64,000 bases of DNA, from assembly GCA_963704535.1 (NCBI GenBank), contig OY969916.1, positions 10,292,001 through 10,356,000 on the forward strand. Reading direction: 5' to 3'. The position numbers and the translations under genes are program-made. The stretch is from G963704535 sp963704535. Lineage in GTDB: Bacteria; Chloroflexota; Chloroflexia; Chloroflexales; Roseiflexaceae. Below, piece by piece: positions 44,308 to 53,115 of the stretch (positions are counted from its first letter, which is position 1; every line of letters starts with the position of its first letter). The notes under the pieces are model-generated. The model was not told the origin of the DNA and made no database searches. It was given only the letters and a program-made list of their open reading frames with translations.

Positions 44308-44724
44308 ATGGCTGAACTCAAAACGCAGCCAACCGACCAGAGCGTCGAGGCGTTTCTCAACGGGGTCGCCGATGCACAGACGCGCCAGGATTGCTTCACC
44401 CTCATGGCGCTCATGCGCGAGCTTACGGGGGCCGAGCCGACGATGTGGGGCAGCAGTATCGTCGGCTTTGGCCACTACCACTATACCTTTGCCAGCGGTC
44501 GCTCGGGTGATTGGTTCGTCACCGGCTTCTCGCCCCGCAAGCAGAACCTGACGCTGTACCTGGCGACGGGATTTGAGCCGCATAACGCGCTGCTGGCGAA
44601 GCTTGGCAAGCACAAGACCGGCAAGGCGTGCCTGTACGTCAAGCGCCTTGCGGATATCGACATGGCGGCGCTGCGGGAGTTGGTCAAACGCTCGGTTGAG
44701 CACCTCAGTAAGACGGATTCATAG
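44308..44724 (+). CDS. DUF1801 family protein
   Basis: The protein has 138 residues: TDQSVEAFLNGVADAQTRQD, MRELTGAEPTMWGSSIVGFG, HYHYTFASGRSGDWFVTGFS, LTLYLATGFEPHNALLAKLG, GKACLYVKRLADIDMAALRE. This is DUF1801 (YdhG/YjbR fold), small proteins of unclear function. The start at 44308 follows GAAGGAG at 7 bases. It lies 37 bases before the YbjQ-like gene, so the pair may be one operon. Confidence 0.85.
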   Translation: MAELKTQPTDQSVEAFLNGVADAQTRQDCFTLMALMRELTGAEPTMWGSSIVGFGHYHYTFASGRSGDWFVTGFSPRKQNLTLYLATGFEPHNALLAKLGKHKTGKACLYVKRLADIDMAALRELVKRSVEHLSKTDS

Positions 44725-44761
44725 GAAGCGATAGCCTCTTTCTTGTTCAAGGAGCCGCCTG

Positions 44762-45229
44762 ATGCGATGCACTATGTGCGATGCCAGCATCCCGGATGAT
44801 GCACAGTTTTGCATCATCTGTGGGGCAGCAGTCACCTCGGCCCAGACCGGCCGGACGCAGCGCCTGCCGCCAACCGATAGTTTGGCCCTGGACCCGGCGA
44901 TGATCACTGACGCCTTTACTCTGCCCGGCTTTCGAGTGGTCCGTTCGCTGGGGATTGTGCGCGGGCTCACCGTTCGCTCGGCTAGTATCGGCGGCCAGAT
45001 TGCGGCGGCCTTTCAGTCGTTGGGCGGCGGGCACATTCGCACAATGACCGCCGTCTGCGAGCACGCCCGCACCGACGCCTACCTGATGACGCTTGCACAT
45101 GCGGCCCAGCTTGGGGCGAACGCCATTATTGGGTTTCGCTACGATACCACCGAGATCGCACAGGGGATGACGGAGGTGTTGTCCTATGGGACGGCGGTGA
45201 TCGTCGAGCCGGAGAGCGGCCCGGCGTAA
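44762..45229 (+). CDS. zinc-ribbon plus YbjQ-like (UPF0145) protein
   Basis: The protein has 155 residues. A zinc ribbon MRCTMCDASIPDDAQFCIIC (C3, C6, C17, C20) is joined to a YbjQ domain: LPGFRVVRSLGIVRGLTVRS, the conserved ARTDAYLMTLAHAAQLGANA, IIGFRYDTTEIAQGMTEVLS, YGTAVIVEP. YbjQ-like proteins form pentamers and were called putative heavy-metal-binding; the function is uncertain. AAGGAG precedes the start. Confidence 0.88.
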   Translation: MRCTMCDASIPDDAQFCIICGAAVTSAQTGRTQRLPPTDSLALDPAMITDAFTLPGFRVVRSLGIVRGLTVRSASIGGQIAAAFQSLGGGHIRTMTAVCEHARTDAYLMTLAHAAQLGANAIIGFRYDTTEIAQGMTEVLSYGTAVIVEPESGPA

Positions 45230-45270
45230 GGCTGCCCACGCCGCTCCGATCCGGGCATGGCCGCCTGGCA

Positions 45271-45653
45271 TTGTCTAAAAGACGAGATGAGCCAACAACT
45301 ACAGGCCCAGCAGCGCTGGCTGGCTCCGACGGCGCCACGCTGTTCTCGCGGCGCTCCGAGCAGGAGTATGTGCGCCATGTTGGCACTCCAGCAAGCGCGC
45401 GGGTGCTCAAGGTGACGAACATGCGAGTAAGGCAGCGCGCGCCCACGTATGACGCTGCCCGCCTGTATCTGCTGGATCTGGAGGTTATGCCACCGACGGG
45501 AGCGGCGTACCAGGTGAGCATCCAGCAGCTCATTCGGATGCATCCCGCAGTATGCCGGCCATCGGCGCCACGATCCCGGTCAAGTATCTCCCTGAGCAGC
45601 CGCAGGTGGTGGTGACGTTGTTGAATCCTGAGGACAGGCTGCCTGGTGAATGA
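45271..45653 (+). pseudogene. frameshifted hypothetical gene
   Basis: The first frame reads LFSRRSEQEYVRHVGTPASA, RVLKVTNMRVRQRAPTYDAA, YLLDLEVMPPTGAAYQVSIQ, QLIRMHP; near 45545 the continuation moves by one base to MPAIGATIPVKYLPEQPQVV, VTLLNPEDRLPGE and a stop at 45651. A third frame starts at ATG 45287 (MSQQLQAQQRWLAPTAP), so a second shift may lie near 45330. The beta-rich end resembles DUF3592-type proteins ('G..IPVKY.P..P..V.L'). Function unknown; either decayed or misread. Confidence 0.5.
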
Positions 45654-45711
45654 TCTCGTGAATCTCTTAAATTGCTGGCACCCGCAACGCTCTATTGCCT
45701 GCGGCAGCAAG

Positions 45712-45777
45712 GTACTTCTCTTATTTTTTATCGACGATTTTTCGCCCGGCCGGGCGAAAAATCGTCGATAAAAGGAA
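45712..45777. repeat. long hairpin, ATTTTTCGCCC family
   Basis: TTTTATCGACGATTTTTCGC CCGG against CCGGGCGAAAAATCGTCGAT AAAA, extended by GGTACTTCTCTT and AAGAAAGAGTACC. The same core as both hairpins at 25769-25906, with different arm sequence. Confidence 0.7.
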
Positions 45778-45789
45778 GAAAGAGTACCG

Positions 45790-46194
45790 CTACCCAAGCA
45801 GTTCGACGCTGTTGGGATCGGCCTGGTGGTTAATCAGGAAGGTCGCGGCGCGCTCGAAGTAGTCGTGCAGGGCGACGCGAGCGGGCTGGGGGAAGCCGGC
45901 TTCGTCGAGCGCGGCCAGCATGTGGCGTACCCAGGCGTCGCGCTCGGCCGGCCCGATCGTGAAGGGCATGTGGCGCATCCGCAGGCGCGGGTGGCCGCGC
46001 AGCGCGTTGTAGCGGGGTGGCCCGCCGAAGTATTGGGTGACGAAGAGCAGCAGGTGCTCTTTGCTCGATGTCAGGTCGGCCGGGTACAGGGGCCGCAGCA
46101 GCGGCTCGTGCTCGACGCGGGCGTAGAAGCCGTCGATCAGCCGGCGGAAGGGCGCGTCGCCGCCGGCCAGTTCGTAGATGTTTGGTTCAGTCAT
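45790..46194 (-). CDS. group II truncated haemoglobin
   Basis: The protein has 134 residues. It opens NIYELAGGDAPFRRLIDGFY, continues PLYPADLTSSKEHLLLFVTQ, YFGGPPRYNALRGHPRLRMR, HMPFTIGPAERDAWVRHMLA. The PRYNALRGHPRLRMRH segment contains the proximal heme His, and YFGGPP is characteristic of trHbO/group II. These bind oxygen or NO and help in redox or nitrosative stress. The start at 46194 lacks a strong ribosome site; upstream there is only a GGGGTGAAGG repeat. Confidence 0.9.
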   Translation of the reverse strand: MTEPNIYELAGGDAPFRRLIDGFYARVEHEPLLRPLYPADLTSSKEHLLLFVTQYFGGPPRYNALRGHPRLRMRHMPFTIGPAERDAWVRHMLAALDEAGFPQPARVALHDYFERAATFLINHQADPNSVELLG

Positions 46195-46205
46195 GGCCCC
46201 ATTAT

Positions 46206-46277
46206 AGCCGATGGGGTGAAGGGGTGAAAGGGTGCGAATCACCCTTTCACCCTTTCACCCCTTCACCCCTTCACGTC
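46206..46277. repeat. GGGGTGAAGGGGTGAAAGGG inverted repeat
   Basis: Three GTGAAAGGG-type units face CCCTTTCACCCTTTCACCCC. Between the haemoglobin and the end of the CHAT gene; it overlaps the CHAT 3' end by a few bases and may be a terminator. Confidence 0.65.
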
Positions 46278-48475
46278 CGTTGGACGACGACCTCGCCGCT
46301 GCTGTAGAGCGCGTAGACCAGGCCCATGACGTTGTTTTTCTTCGTCAGGTAGGTGCGCCGCATGTCCAGCAGCAGTTCGCCCAGCATCTGGCCGCCGGCG
46401 GCGAAGCGCTGGAGGAACTCCTGTGCGAACTCAGCCGCGAATAGGGCTGGCGTATCGACCTCGGTGCCGAGCACGCCCCGCGCACCCTTGGCGATCAGGT
46501 AAGGGACCAGGCCATCGTAGAGGTATGGGCTGAGTTCGGCGCTCTGGCAGGCGTTCAGAAACACTAGCGGCGCCTGCGCGAAGCAGCGCCCGTCGATCGG
46601 CGCCTCGACGTCGAGGTCGGCCAGCGGCGCAGCGCCGTCGGAGAGCAGCACCATGGAGCCGGCCACGCCGCCCCTGTCGCCCGGCAGGTTGCTGACCGCG
46701 TGGCAGTACATGTAGATCAGCTGGACCGGCGCGTCAGGGGTGTTCAGCAGGGTGTAGAAGTCGCGCACGGTGGCATACTCGGTGACGCTGACGCCCGGCA
46801 GGTGCTTCAGGAAATCGCGCTGACGCTGGACGATCGGCAGCTTGAGCTGGGTGTCGATTGTCGAGTTGTAGACGAATCCGATCCCCAATGTGTCGCTCAC
46901 CTGCATTTGGGGGACGAAGTTGACCGGCGTGGGGCTGTTGAACTCGGGCGTGTACTCGACCACGTGTTTGAAGCCCCACAGCCCCTGCGGGTCGATCTTG
47001 TTGAGGTCGAGCGGGTGGCGGTCGTAGAGCAGCGCCCAGGGGAAGATGAAGCGCTCGGCGATGATCTCGACGTGCAGTTGGTGCTGCTGCGAGAGCTGGC
47101 GTAGTAGATCGCCCATCGCGCGGGCGTCGGGGCCGTTGCCGGCCGCGTAGAACAGCTTTTGGTACAGGTAGTAGCCCAGCCGCGCCAGCGTCTTGAGCGA
47201 CGCGCCGTGGACCGCAGCCGGGATGCTGGTGTTCTCGGCTTGGTAGGTATATTGGTTATCGACCAGGGTGGAGACAATCATCTTCAGGTCCTCGCGGGCG
47301 CGGGCGATCAGTTCGACGATCTGGGTCTCGCTCAGGTTGAGGAACGCGCGCGTCACGCCGCCGCTCTGGAGGATAAACTGGTAGCCGGCCTCTTTTTTGA
47401 CGATCATCAGGTTGACGACCTGCTCCTGCTGGCGGGCCGGCAGGGCCATGGCGCTGGTCATGGTCAGGCCGCTGGTTTGCACCGTCATCGCCGGGGCGGC
47501 GCTGCTCGTCTCGGTTCCGAGCGTCGCGATGCTCGGCGTCTCCGCTGTGGCCGCCGCACCGACCTGGAAGGTGAGCGTCATCTTCTGGATCACCCGCTTG
47601 CCGGCGATGAACAGGGCCTTGAGGACGCTGGGGCCGTTGTGCTTGGGCTCGATCGCGAAGGTGACGCTGTTCTTGGAGCGGCCGGCGCGCGGCACGATCA
47701 GGAGTTGCTGGTCGTAGCCGTAGACTCGGAAGTCGTCGGTCTCGATCATCACCAGGATCTCGACGAACTCCTGATCGGGGGGCTGGTCGGCGAACAGCGC
47801 CTGGGTGTCGAGCGGCGCGCTTGACGCGATCGCGTCGCCGCGTGGCGATGCGACATTGAAGCGCAGGTCGTAGGTGCGGCCGAGTTGGAGCGACTGGTCC
47901 TTCGTGAGTGAGCGCTCGGCGTCGGGGTCGCTGACCCAGGCGTTGATCACCCGATCGTCGGCGGGGGGCGCGTCGTCCAGCGCCTCCGGGTCGGCCGAGA
48001 GCCCGGCGGACTCCAGCCCCTCCAGATCGACTTCGTCTTCACCACGGCTCAATGTGGCGGTGCGTGGGACGAATGGATCGGCGGGCAGGCTCGCGGCGTC
48101 GCGGAAGTCAGGGGCTAGCAGCCCGATCACGCTGCCGTTCGCCAGTACAACCAGCCGCTCGCCGGGCTGGACCGACTGGAGGCTTTGCGCCGACTTCCAG
48201 CCCATGCTATTCTGCTTGACCGCCTCGACCGGCGACGGCAGCCCCAGCAGCGCCGCCAGCCGCAGCCCCAGGATATTGCCGCCCGCCGTCGCGGCCAGTT
48301 GCTCGACCTCGATCCAGCGCACGGCCAGGTAGCGCCCGCCATCGGCCGGCAGCACGACGTAGGTGAACACGCGGCCGATGCGATCTTCCGGCAGCCGCCT
48401 TAGCAGCGCGCCGATCGTCTCGTCCGGTGTGGCGACGATCAACTGCGTGTTCAGTTTTTCCAGCGGGATCGGCAT
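46271..48475 (-). CDS. CHAT protease with N-terminal CBS-like region
   Basis: The protein has 734 residues. The start at 48475 is taken because the longer frame runs through a repeat. Residues 1-125 look CBS-like (LNTQLIVATPDETIGALLRR, FTYVVLPADGGRYLAVRWIE, ANGSVIGLLAPDF), then a beta-sandwich middle and the CHAT domain at about 400-734, with catalytic His592 (IYMYCHAVSN) and Cys643 (VFLNACQSAELS). VPYLIAKGARGVLGTEVDTP and FAQEFLQRFAAG follow as usual. CHAT proteins are caspase-like proteases. The His context (CHA instead of GHG) is less usual. It is likely cytoplasmic; the operon partner is not evident. Confidence 0.82.
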   Translation of the reverse strand: MPIPLEKLNTQLIVATPDETIGALLRRLPEDRIGRVFTYVVLPADGGRYLAVRWIEVEQLAATAGGNILGLRLAALLGLPSPVEAVKQNSMGWKSAQSLQSVQPGERLVVLANGSVIGLLAPDFRDAASLPADPFVPRTATLSRGEDEVDLEGLESAGLSADPEALDDAPPADDRVINAWVSDPDAERSLTKDQSLQLGRTYDLRFNVASPRGDAIASSAPLDTQALFADQPPDQEFVEILVMIETDDFRVYGYDQQLLIVPRAGRSKNSVTFAIEPKHNGPSVLKALFIAGKRVIQKMTLTFQVGAAATAETPSIATLGTETSSAAPAMTVQTSGLTMTSAMALPARQQEQVVNLMIVKKEAGYQFILQSGGVTRAFLNLSETQIVELIARAREDLKMIVSTLVDNQYTYQAENTSIPAAVHGASLKTLARLGYYLYQKLFYAAGNGPDARAMGDLLRQLSQQHQLHVEIIAERFIFPWALLYDRHPLDLNKIDPQGLWGFKHVVEYTPEFNSPTPVNFVPQMQVSDTLGIGFVYNSTIDTQLKLPIVQRQRDFLKHLPGVSVTEYATVRDFYTLLNTPDAPVQLIYMYCHAVSNLPGDRGGVAGSMVLLSDGAAPLADLDVEAPIDGRCFAQAPLVFLNACQSAELSPYLYDGLVPYLIAKGARGVLGTEVDTPALFAAEFAQEFLQRFAAGGQMLGELLLDMRRTYLTKKNNVMGLVYALYSSGEVVVQRT

Positions 48476-48489
48476 ACACACCTCATGAA

Positions 48490-48557
48490 GATATGAGGAT
48501 GGAGGATGGAGGATGGAGGATGGAGGATGGTCTTCCATCCTCCATCCTCCATCCTCA
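48490..48557. repeat. GGATGGAGGATGG inverted repeat
   Basis: Four GGATGGA units face CCATCCTCCATCC, the same family as at 2281-2336. Between the amidase-like gene and the CHAT gene. Confidence 0.7.
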
Positions 48558-48571
48558 GCGTCGGCTCTCTA

Positions 48572-50503
48572 CTACTTACGCTCGGCGTTGGCGGGGACAC
48601 CGGGGACCAACCGGCCCAGGAATAGCTTCCACGGGAAGCCGGCCGGGTCGTCGGCGTGGCGTGGGCTGAGGTCGCCCCAGCGCACCACCGCGTCGGAGGT
48701 CAGCTCGTAGCGGCCGCGCAGGGTATCGACCAGCCAGGCCAGCGCGTCGAGCTGGGCGTCGGTATAGCCGTCCGGCCCGCGCTCGGCGGTGACGCCCAGG
48801 CTGATGCGGTTGATGTTCTGCTCCCGACCGCCCCAAGTCGCCATGCCGGAGTGCCACGCGGCGTTCTCATCGTCGACCAGTTGGTAGAGCACGCCGTCGC
48901 TGGTGACGTAGTAGTGTGTCGCGGCGCGCGCCCCCGGCGCGACCATGGTGGCCAGCGAGCGCTCGGCCGGGCCGGGGTCGCCGTGGAGCACGACCAGCTT
49001 GATCCGCGCGCCGCTGCGCGAGCCGTAGGCCATCTTCACCGCGCCGGCCGGGCTGTACTGGACAATGTGGAAGGGCGCTGGCGCCGGCTCAAGCTGCGCG
49101 TCCTCCGAGAGGAACTGGAAAGGATCGTCAGCCCCGAACGAGACCGCCTGGGGCGTGGCGAGCTGGGTCAGCCGCTTCACGTCGCTCCAGTTGGGCACGA
49201 CATTGTAGAGGGTGTCAGTGCCGTAGACCTGGATCGCGTACTGGCTGCTGCCGGATGAGACCCGGTAGGAGTCCGAGAGCGGCGCGCCCAGGTTCCACGA
49301 CCGTGCGAGCTGGTGGAAGGCCCAGTCGGGGTGGTAGGTGCCGCCACCACGGGTGTAGGTCTGGGTCAGCAGCGCGTCGCGCAGACGCACTTGGGCTGGG
49401 TCGGTGGCGCCAGCCAGCTCGCTGACGCGGCGAATGTCGCTCCAGTTCGGCACGCGGTTGTAGATCGTATCGATGGCGTAGGTCTGGAAGGCGTACTGGA
49501 CGCCATCGACGGTGATATTGGCGCTCTCGCCGATCGGCGGGCCAAGCTTGCCGGCGACGGCATACTGGTGGAAGGCCCAGTCGGCGTGGAACGTCGCGCC
49601 GGCGGCCCGGTAGGTGGCCTCAAGCAGGACGCGCCCCAGCCCGCCGCCGGGGATGCTGCCGCCCAGCAGTTGCGAGAGCCGCTGGACCTCGCCCCAGTTG
49701 GGGATCTCGTTGTAGAGCGTATCGCGGCTGAACGGCTGGAAGGCGTAGCTCTTGCCGTCGGCGTCGACGCGGGCGCTCTTGCCGAGCGGGAAGCCCAGGT
49801 TGTTCTGCACGGCGAACTGGTGGAAGGCCCAACTACTGTTGTAGCCCTCGCCGCGGCGGGCGTAGCCCTCGTTCATCAGCACCTCGACCAGCTCCTCGAC
49901 ATCCGGCGGCGGGTTGCCGACCGGGCCGGGCGCCGGCGGCGGCGGCGGCTGCTGGCCGGAGATCCATGCCTCGACCTCAGCGAAGACCCAGTCCTTGGTG
50001 ACGGCCCAGCCGGGACAGCTCTTCTGGTTGGTGTAGTCGCGGTGGAATGAGATCAGCTGGCGCGGCGGGATGCCAAGGCGCTTCGAGAGCCCGCCCATGA
50101 TCGCCTTGCTGGCCTCCCAGATCGCGCCGCTAGGCCGTACTTTGTCATAATCGCCGACCATTTCAAGACCCAGAGAATACCAGAACTTGCCGTTAATGCG
50201 ACCGGAATTACCCGTACCGGCGTGAATGCCAACTTGGGACATCGGAGTGAATAACCATATACCGTCAGGGCCGACATAGAAGTGAGGAGCGGCCGTCCAG
50301 CCCTTACTTGCATAATATTTCTGCATTCCCTGCATAGATCGCAATCCGGCCCATTGATCGACGGTAGGTTTCCAAGTATGGTGCAAAACAAGTCTGGATG
50401 GTGCAACAGCGCCAAAGTTGTATTTGGCGACGTAGTCGAGCCAGGCGGGTATCGAGAGGACTTTGCCGATCATGGGCGGCATTCCGGTTGTTGCGTCACT
50501 CAT
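48572..50503 (-). CDS. N-acetylmuramoyl-L-alanine amidase with two amidase_2 domains and three internal repeats
   Basis: The protein has 643 residues. The N-terminal amidase_2 domain (residues 15-185) keeps His in RLVLHHTWKP, the GIHAGTGN region, and HRDYTNQKSCPGW as zinc ligands. Three repeats of about 95 residues follow, with the signature WAFHQ.A....LG.P...S and YA.Q....DTLYN..PNW. The C-terminal amidase_2 domain (about 500-643) has VVLHGDPGPAE, AAWHSGM and RHADDPAGFPW. It would cleave peptidoglycan or a related amide. No signal peptide is seen, so it may be released by another route or belong to a phage-derived particle. The repeats are not recognised. Confidence 0.83.
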   Translation of the reverse strand: MSDATTGMPPMIGKVLSIPAWLDYVAKYNFGAVAPSRLVLHHTWKPTVDQWAGLRSMQGMQKYYASKGWTAAPHFYVGPDGIWLFTPMSQVGIHAGTGNSGRINGKFWYSLGLEMVGDYDKVRPSGAIWEASKAIMGGLSKRLGIPPRQLISFHRDYTNQKSCPGWAVTKDWVFAEVEAWISGQQPPPPPAPGPVGNPPPDVEELVEVLMNEGYARRGEGYNSSWAFHQFAVQNNLGFPLGKSARVDADGKSYAFQPFSRDTLYNEIPNWGEVQRLSQLLGGSIPGGGLGRVLLEATYRAAGATFHADWAFHQYAVAGKLGPPIGESANITVDGVQYAFQTYAIDTIYNRVPNWSDIRRVSELAGATDPAQVRLRDALLTQTYTRGGGTYHPDWAFHQLARSWNLGAPLSDSYRVSSGSSQYAIQVYGTDTLYNVVPNWSDVKRLTQLATPQAVSFGADDPFQFLSEDAQLEPAPAPFHIVQYSPAGAVKMAYGSRSGARIKLVVLHGDPGPAERSLATMVAPGARAATHYYVTSDGVLYQLVDDENAAWHSGMATWGGREQNINRISLGVTAERGPDGYTDAQLDALAWLVDTLRGRYELTSDAVVRWGDLSPRHADDPAGFPWKLFLGRLVPGVPANAERK

Positions 50504-50591
50504 TGGCGGCTTCCTTTTGTTTTACAGGACATGACGGCCTCACGAAACGGATACACTCATCTGTTCTGTACGGTATATCATATTTCGTGTA

Positions 50592-50706
50592 AGACAAGGT
50601 TTCGGAAGGCGCTATTCTACTTTACAATGTGGGTGGGGGAGTTTGAGGGGCTACCCGCTCAAACCCCCTTTTTCCCAGAACTGTAAAGCACCAAAGAACC
50701 TTGTCT
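50592..50706. repeat. family A MITE, full copy (115 bp)
   Basis: AGACAAGGTTTCGGAAGGCG ... CTTTACAATG ... GGGGGAGTTTGAGG ... CAAACCCCC ... CTGTAAAG ... AACCTTGTCT; flanks are TA on the left and AT on the right. Confidence 0.82.
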
Positions 50707-50929
50707 ATAAGCCTCCAATATGTATGCGTAGAGTATCATTGGAGGCATACTGACGGTAAAAGAATTGGGGACTGAAAGTACCTCCTCATAGGTGGGCGAA
50801 TGGCGGAGGTCTAGGCGATCGGGGGCTAGCCCGCGCTATCCTAGCACAGCGAAATGGCGGAGTCAAGCGGTTGGGTCTGGTTGACAAACACCATGAGATA
50901 CCGTAAACTGGGCCGTCCTCTAGGCAGTC

Positions 50930-51046
50930 AGACAAGGTTCCAGTTGAAGCCGTTGCGCTCTACAGTATGGGTGGGGGAGATTGAGGGAACTACTCTCCCA
51001 AACCCCCTTTCTCCCCAGAGCTGCAAAGCATTAGAGAACCTTGTCG
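50930..51046. repeat. family A MITE, diverged copy (117 bp)
   Basis: AGACAAGGTT ... CTCTACAGTATG ... GGGGGAGATTGAGG ... CAAACCCCC ... CTGCAAAG ... AACCTTGTCG; the same layout with substitutions. Confidence 0.78.
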
Positions 51047-51384
51047 TACCAAGCACAGCGCAAACGATCCACCTTGTAAGAGCCTGGGTGCCGAAGCCTG
51101 CGGGAAACCGCAGGGCTACGCGCGCACGCAAACTGTCGCCGGGCTGAGTACAGTGACCAATTCGCATAGAAGTCATACTACATCCGTCCATCATGACGCC
51201 ATGTGTCGTTTCCGCCGCGTGCCATGCGCGGTAGATTGTCGTTCGTGCTAGCCAAGAAGGGTTGAGTTATGAGAAATGACGGGCGAGCTATCAATCGAGG
51301 GCCACGGGCCAAACGGCCCATCTCTCCCCCGGCTGCGGTGATCGCGAAGATCCCCGCCGCTGCCCAATGCCCGGCTGGTGCCGC

Positions 51385-52083
51385 ATGAGCAGCAGGCCTG
51401 CGCCTGGAGCACTGCGCGCGATCATTTTTGATCTCGATGGGGTGCTGATTGACTCTGAGCCGCTGATGCGCTACGCCTTCGCCGCCAGCTACCACCAGGT
51501 GCTCGGCGCGGGGGAGCCGCCGATCGAGGCGTATCTGGAGCATATGGGTGAGTCGTTCCCGCGCATCATGGATAAGCTGGGGCTGCCGCACACCCTGTGG
51601 CAACCCTTTCGTCAGATCTGTCGGCAGCATATTGAGCGCATTCTATTGTTCCCCAGTTGTCTGGATCTGCTGGAGTGGGCCAGGGGCTGCGATCTCAAGA
51701 TGGCGGTCTTGACCGGCAAAGACCGCGAGCGGACGCTTGAGATCCTGGATCGCTTTGCGCTGTGCGACTACTTCAGCGCAGTGGTGTCATCCGACGATCT
51801 GTGCCATCCCAAGCCCGATCCGGAGGGGATGCTGCGGGCGCTGAACCTGCTGAACTGCCGCGCTGCGGAGGCGGTGATGATCGGAGACTCGGTCAGCGAT
51901 GTGCTGTGCGCACAGCGGGCCGGCGTGTATGCTATTGGGGTCACGTGGGGAATCAAGCCGGAGCGAATCCAAACACGCTGTCGGGCCGATGATATCGTCC
52001 ACAACTGGCAGGCGCTGCAACAACTCCTGCTCCAGCGCTATAACAACGCCGGGCCACGCTGCGAAGAAACGCCTGGCCTCTGA
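51385..52083 (+). CDS. HAD-superfamily phosphatase (beta-phosphoglucomutase-like)
   Basis: The protein has 232 residues from ATG 51385 (51367 also possible). HAD motifs are complete: FDLDGVLIDSE with the nucleophile, VLTGKDR, the Lys in HPKPDPEGMLRAL, and GDSVSDVLCAQRAGV. The helical cap between motifs I and II is the C1 type of phosphoglycolate phosphatase/beta-phosphoglucomutase. The substrate is not clear. It is a single gene facing the sigma factor at 52120 with a gap of only 36 bases. Confidence 0.87.
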   Translation: MSSRPAPGALRAIIFDLDGVLIDSEPLMRYAFAASYHQVLGAGEPPIEAYLEHMGESFPRIMDKLGLPHTLWQPFRQICRQHIERILLFPSCLDLLEWARGCDLKMAVLTGKDRERTLEILDRFALCDYFSAVVSSDDLCHPKPDPEGMLRALNLLNCRAAEAVMIGDSVSDVLCAQRAGVYAIGVTWGIKPERIQTRCRADDIVHNWQALQQLLLQRYNNAGPRCEETPGL

Positions 52084-52119
52084 TCTGCCTCGGTATCGGC
52101 AGTTATGGCGATGCCGGCG

Positions 52120-52902
52120 TCAGGCGCCTGTGCCGAACTGGAGCCCAATCTCATCGGCAAGTTGCTGCCAGGACATTTCAGAGCGCAGGCGCGCGAGACC
52201 GCGCGAGCGCAGGACTTGAACGGCCGACACAGTCTTACCGAGCCGCTGCGCGATAGTTCGATCGTCAAGCCCGTCGATATACTTCATCCAGAGCGCGGCC
52301 AGTTGGCACGCCGCCCGTGGGTGCTCGTGCATGAAGTGCTCGGTGCAGGCCACAAGGCGGCGCCGCATGTCGTGCCGTAGTGCTGTGTCGGCAAGGTCTG
52401 CGTCTGTGGCGGCGATGTGTGATGTGCCGTACATGTTTTCTGCGTCCAGCGACAAATTCGCATCTGCCTGATGGAGTGATTGAAGCTCGATCCGCGCGGC
52501 GTCGCGCAGCTTCTGGAGCGCGAACGCGAGGAAGGTCTCCGGCTGCCGGCAGTGCGCCAGGGAGCGGTAGATACGCTCCAACGCGCCCTGTGTGGCATCG
52601 GCGCAGACGGTACCGTAGCGGCGTGAAGCAATCTGCGTGAGGAAGGTCGCCAGCTCGTCGTAGGCCTGCTCCTGACGCGGCTGGCCCTCGGCCCCCGAAC
52701 AGGCACGGTAGAGCGCGACGCTGTAGACACAGAGAACCGCCGCGCGCACCCCAGCCGTACCGCTCGTGTTTGTACACGTGCCCATCTTGTGCTGAACCAG
52801 GCGCACAAATTCGTCACGATCGACCAACTGCAAGCTATAGCGCTGTATATAGACGTCGACGTACGTTTCCCACGAGCCGTCCATCTTCACCTCGCATTTC
52901 AT
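52120..52902 (-). CDS. ECF-like sigma factor (divergent)
   Basis: The protein has 260 residues. It opens with a 50-residue acidic stretch, then a region-2-like helix bundle (LATFLTQIASRRYG, IYRSLAHCRQPETFLAFALQ, LRDAARIELQSLHQ) and region 4 with the HTH LDDRTIAQRLGKTVSAVQVL-RSRGLARLRSEM. Region 2 is degenerate, so it is an unusual ECF-type sigma factor. A second start at 52884 has a closer GAGGTG site. It is 213 bases downstream of the anti-sigma-like gene and has the same layout as the sigma factor at 53862, so the two are probably paralogues. Confidence 0.7.
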   Translation of the reverse strand: MKCEVKMDGSWETYVDVYIQRYSLQLVDRDEFVRLVQHKMGTCTNTSGTAGVRAAVLCVYSVALYRACSGAEGQPRQEQAYDELATFLTQIASRRYGTVCADATQGALERIYRSLAHCRQPETFLAFALQKLRDAARIELQSLHQADANLSLDAENMYGTSHIAATDADLADTALRHDMRRRLVACTEHFMHEHPRAACQLAALWMKYIDGLDDRTIAQRLGKTVSAVQVLRSRGLARLRSEMSWQQLADEIGLQFGTGA

Positions 52903-53115
52903 AGCTGGTGTGCATTGATACTACATAAGGTAATGATGATATGGAAACATTGCACTTCGCCGGCAATGTCGCCCTTGACGCGCAATCCAGGGGAATTGAG
53001 GGATTGAACTGATGTGAAAGGGGGAGGGCGAGCCGCAATTGTGGCTCGAAACGGAGCGGAGGAGGTCTGCGCGCCGCGCGACACGGCCTGAGTGGCATGC
53101 GGGGCGTGGCGATGG
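52903..53115. other. 213-base gap
   Basis: No gene and no clear repeat is seen; it holds the probable promoter of the 52120 sigma gene. Confidence 0.3.

Larger units (their letters stand above)
50504..51366. other. 863-base intergenic region with two family A MITEs
   Basis: No convincing gene on either strand. It contains the two MITE copies at 50592-50706 and 50930-51046 and a small palindrome around 50715-50755 (TGCCTCC/GGAGGCA). Confidence 0.5.

Noticed and set aside
48572..51384. Prophage based on the amidase gene
   Set aside because: No capsid, portal, tail or integrase genes are nearby.
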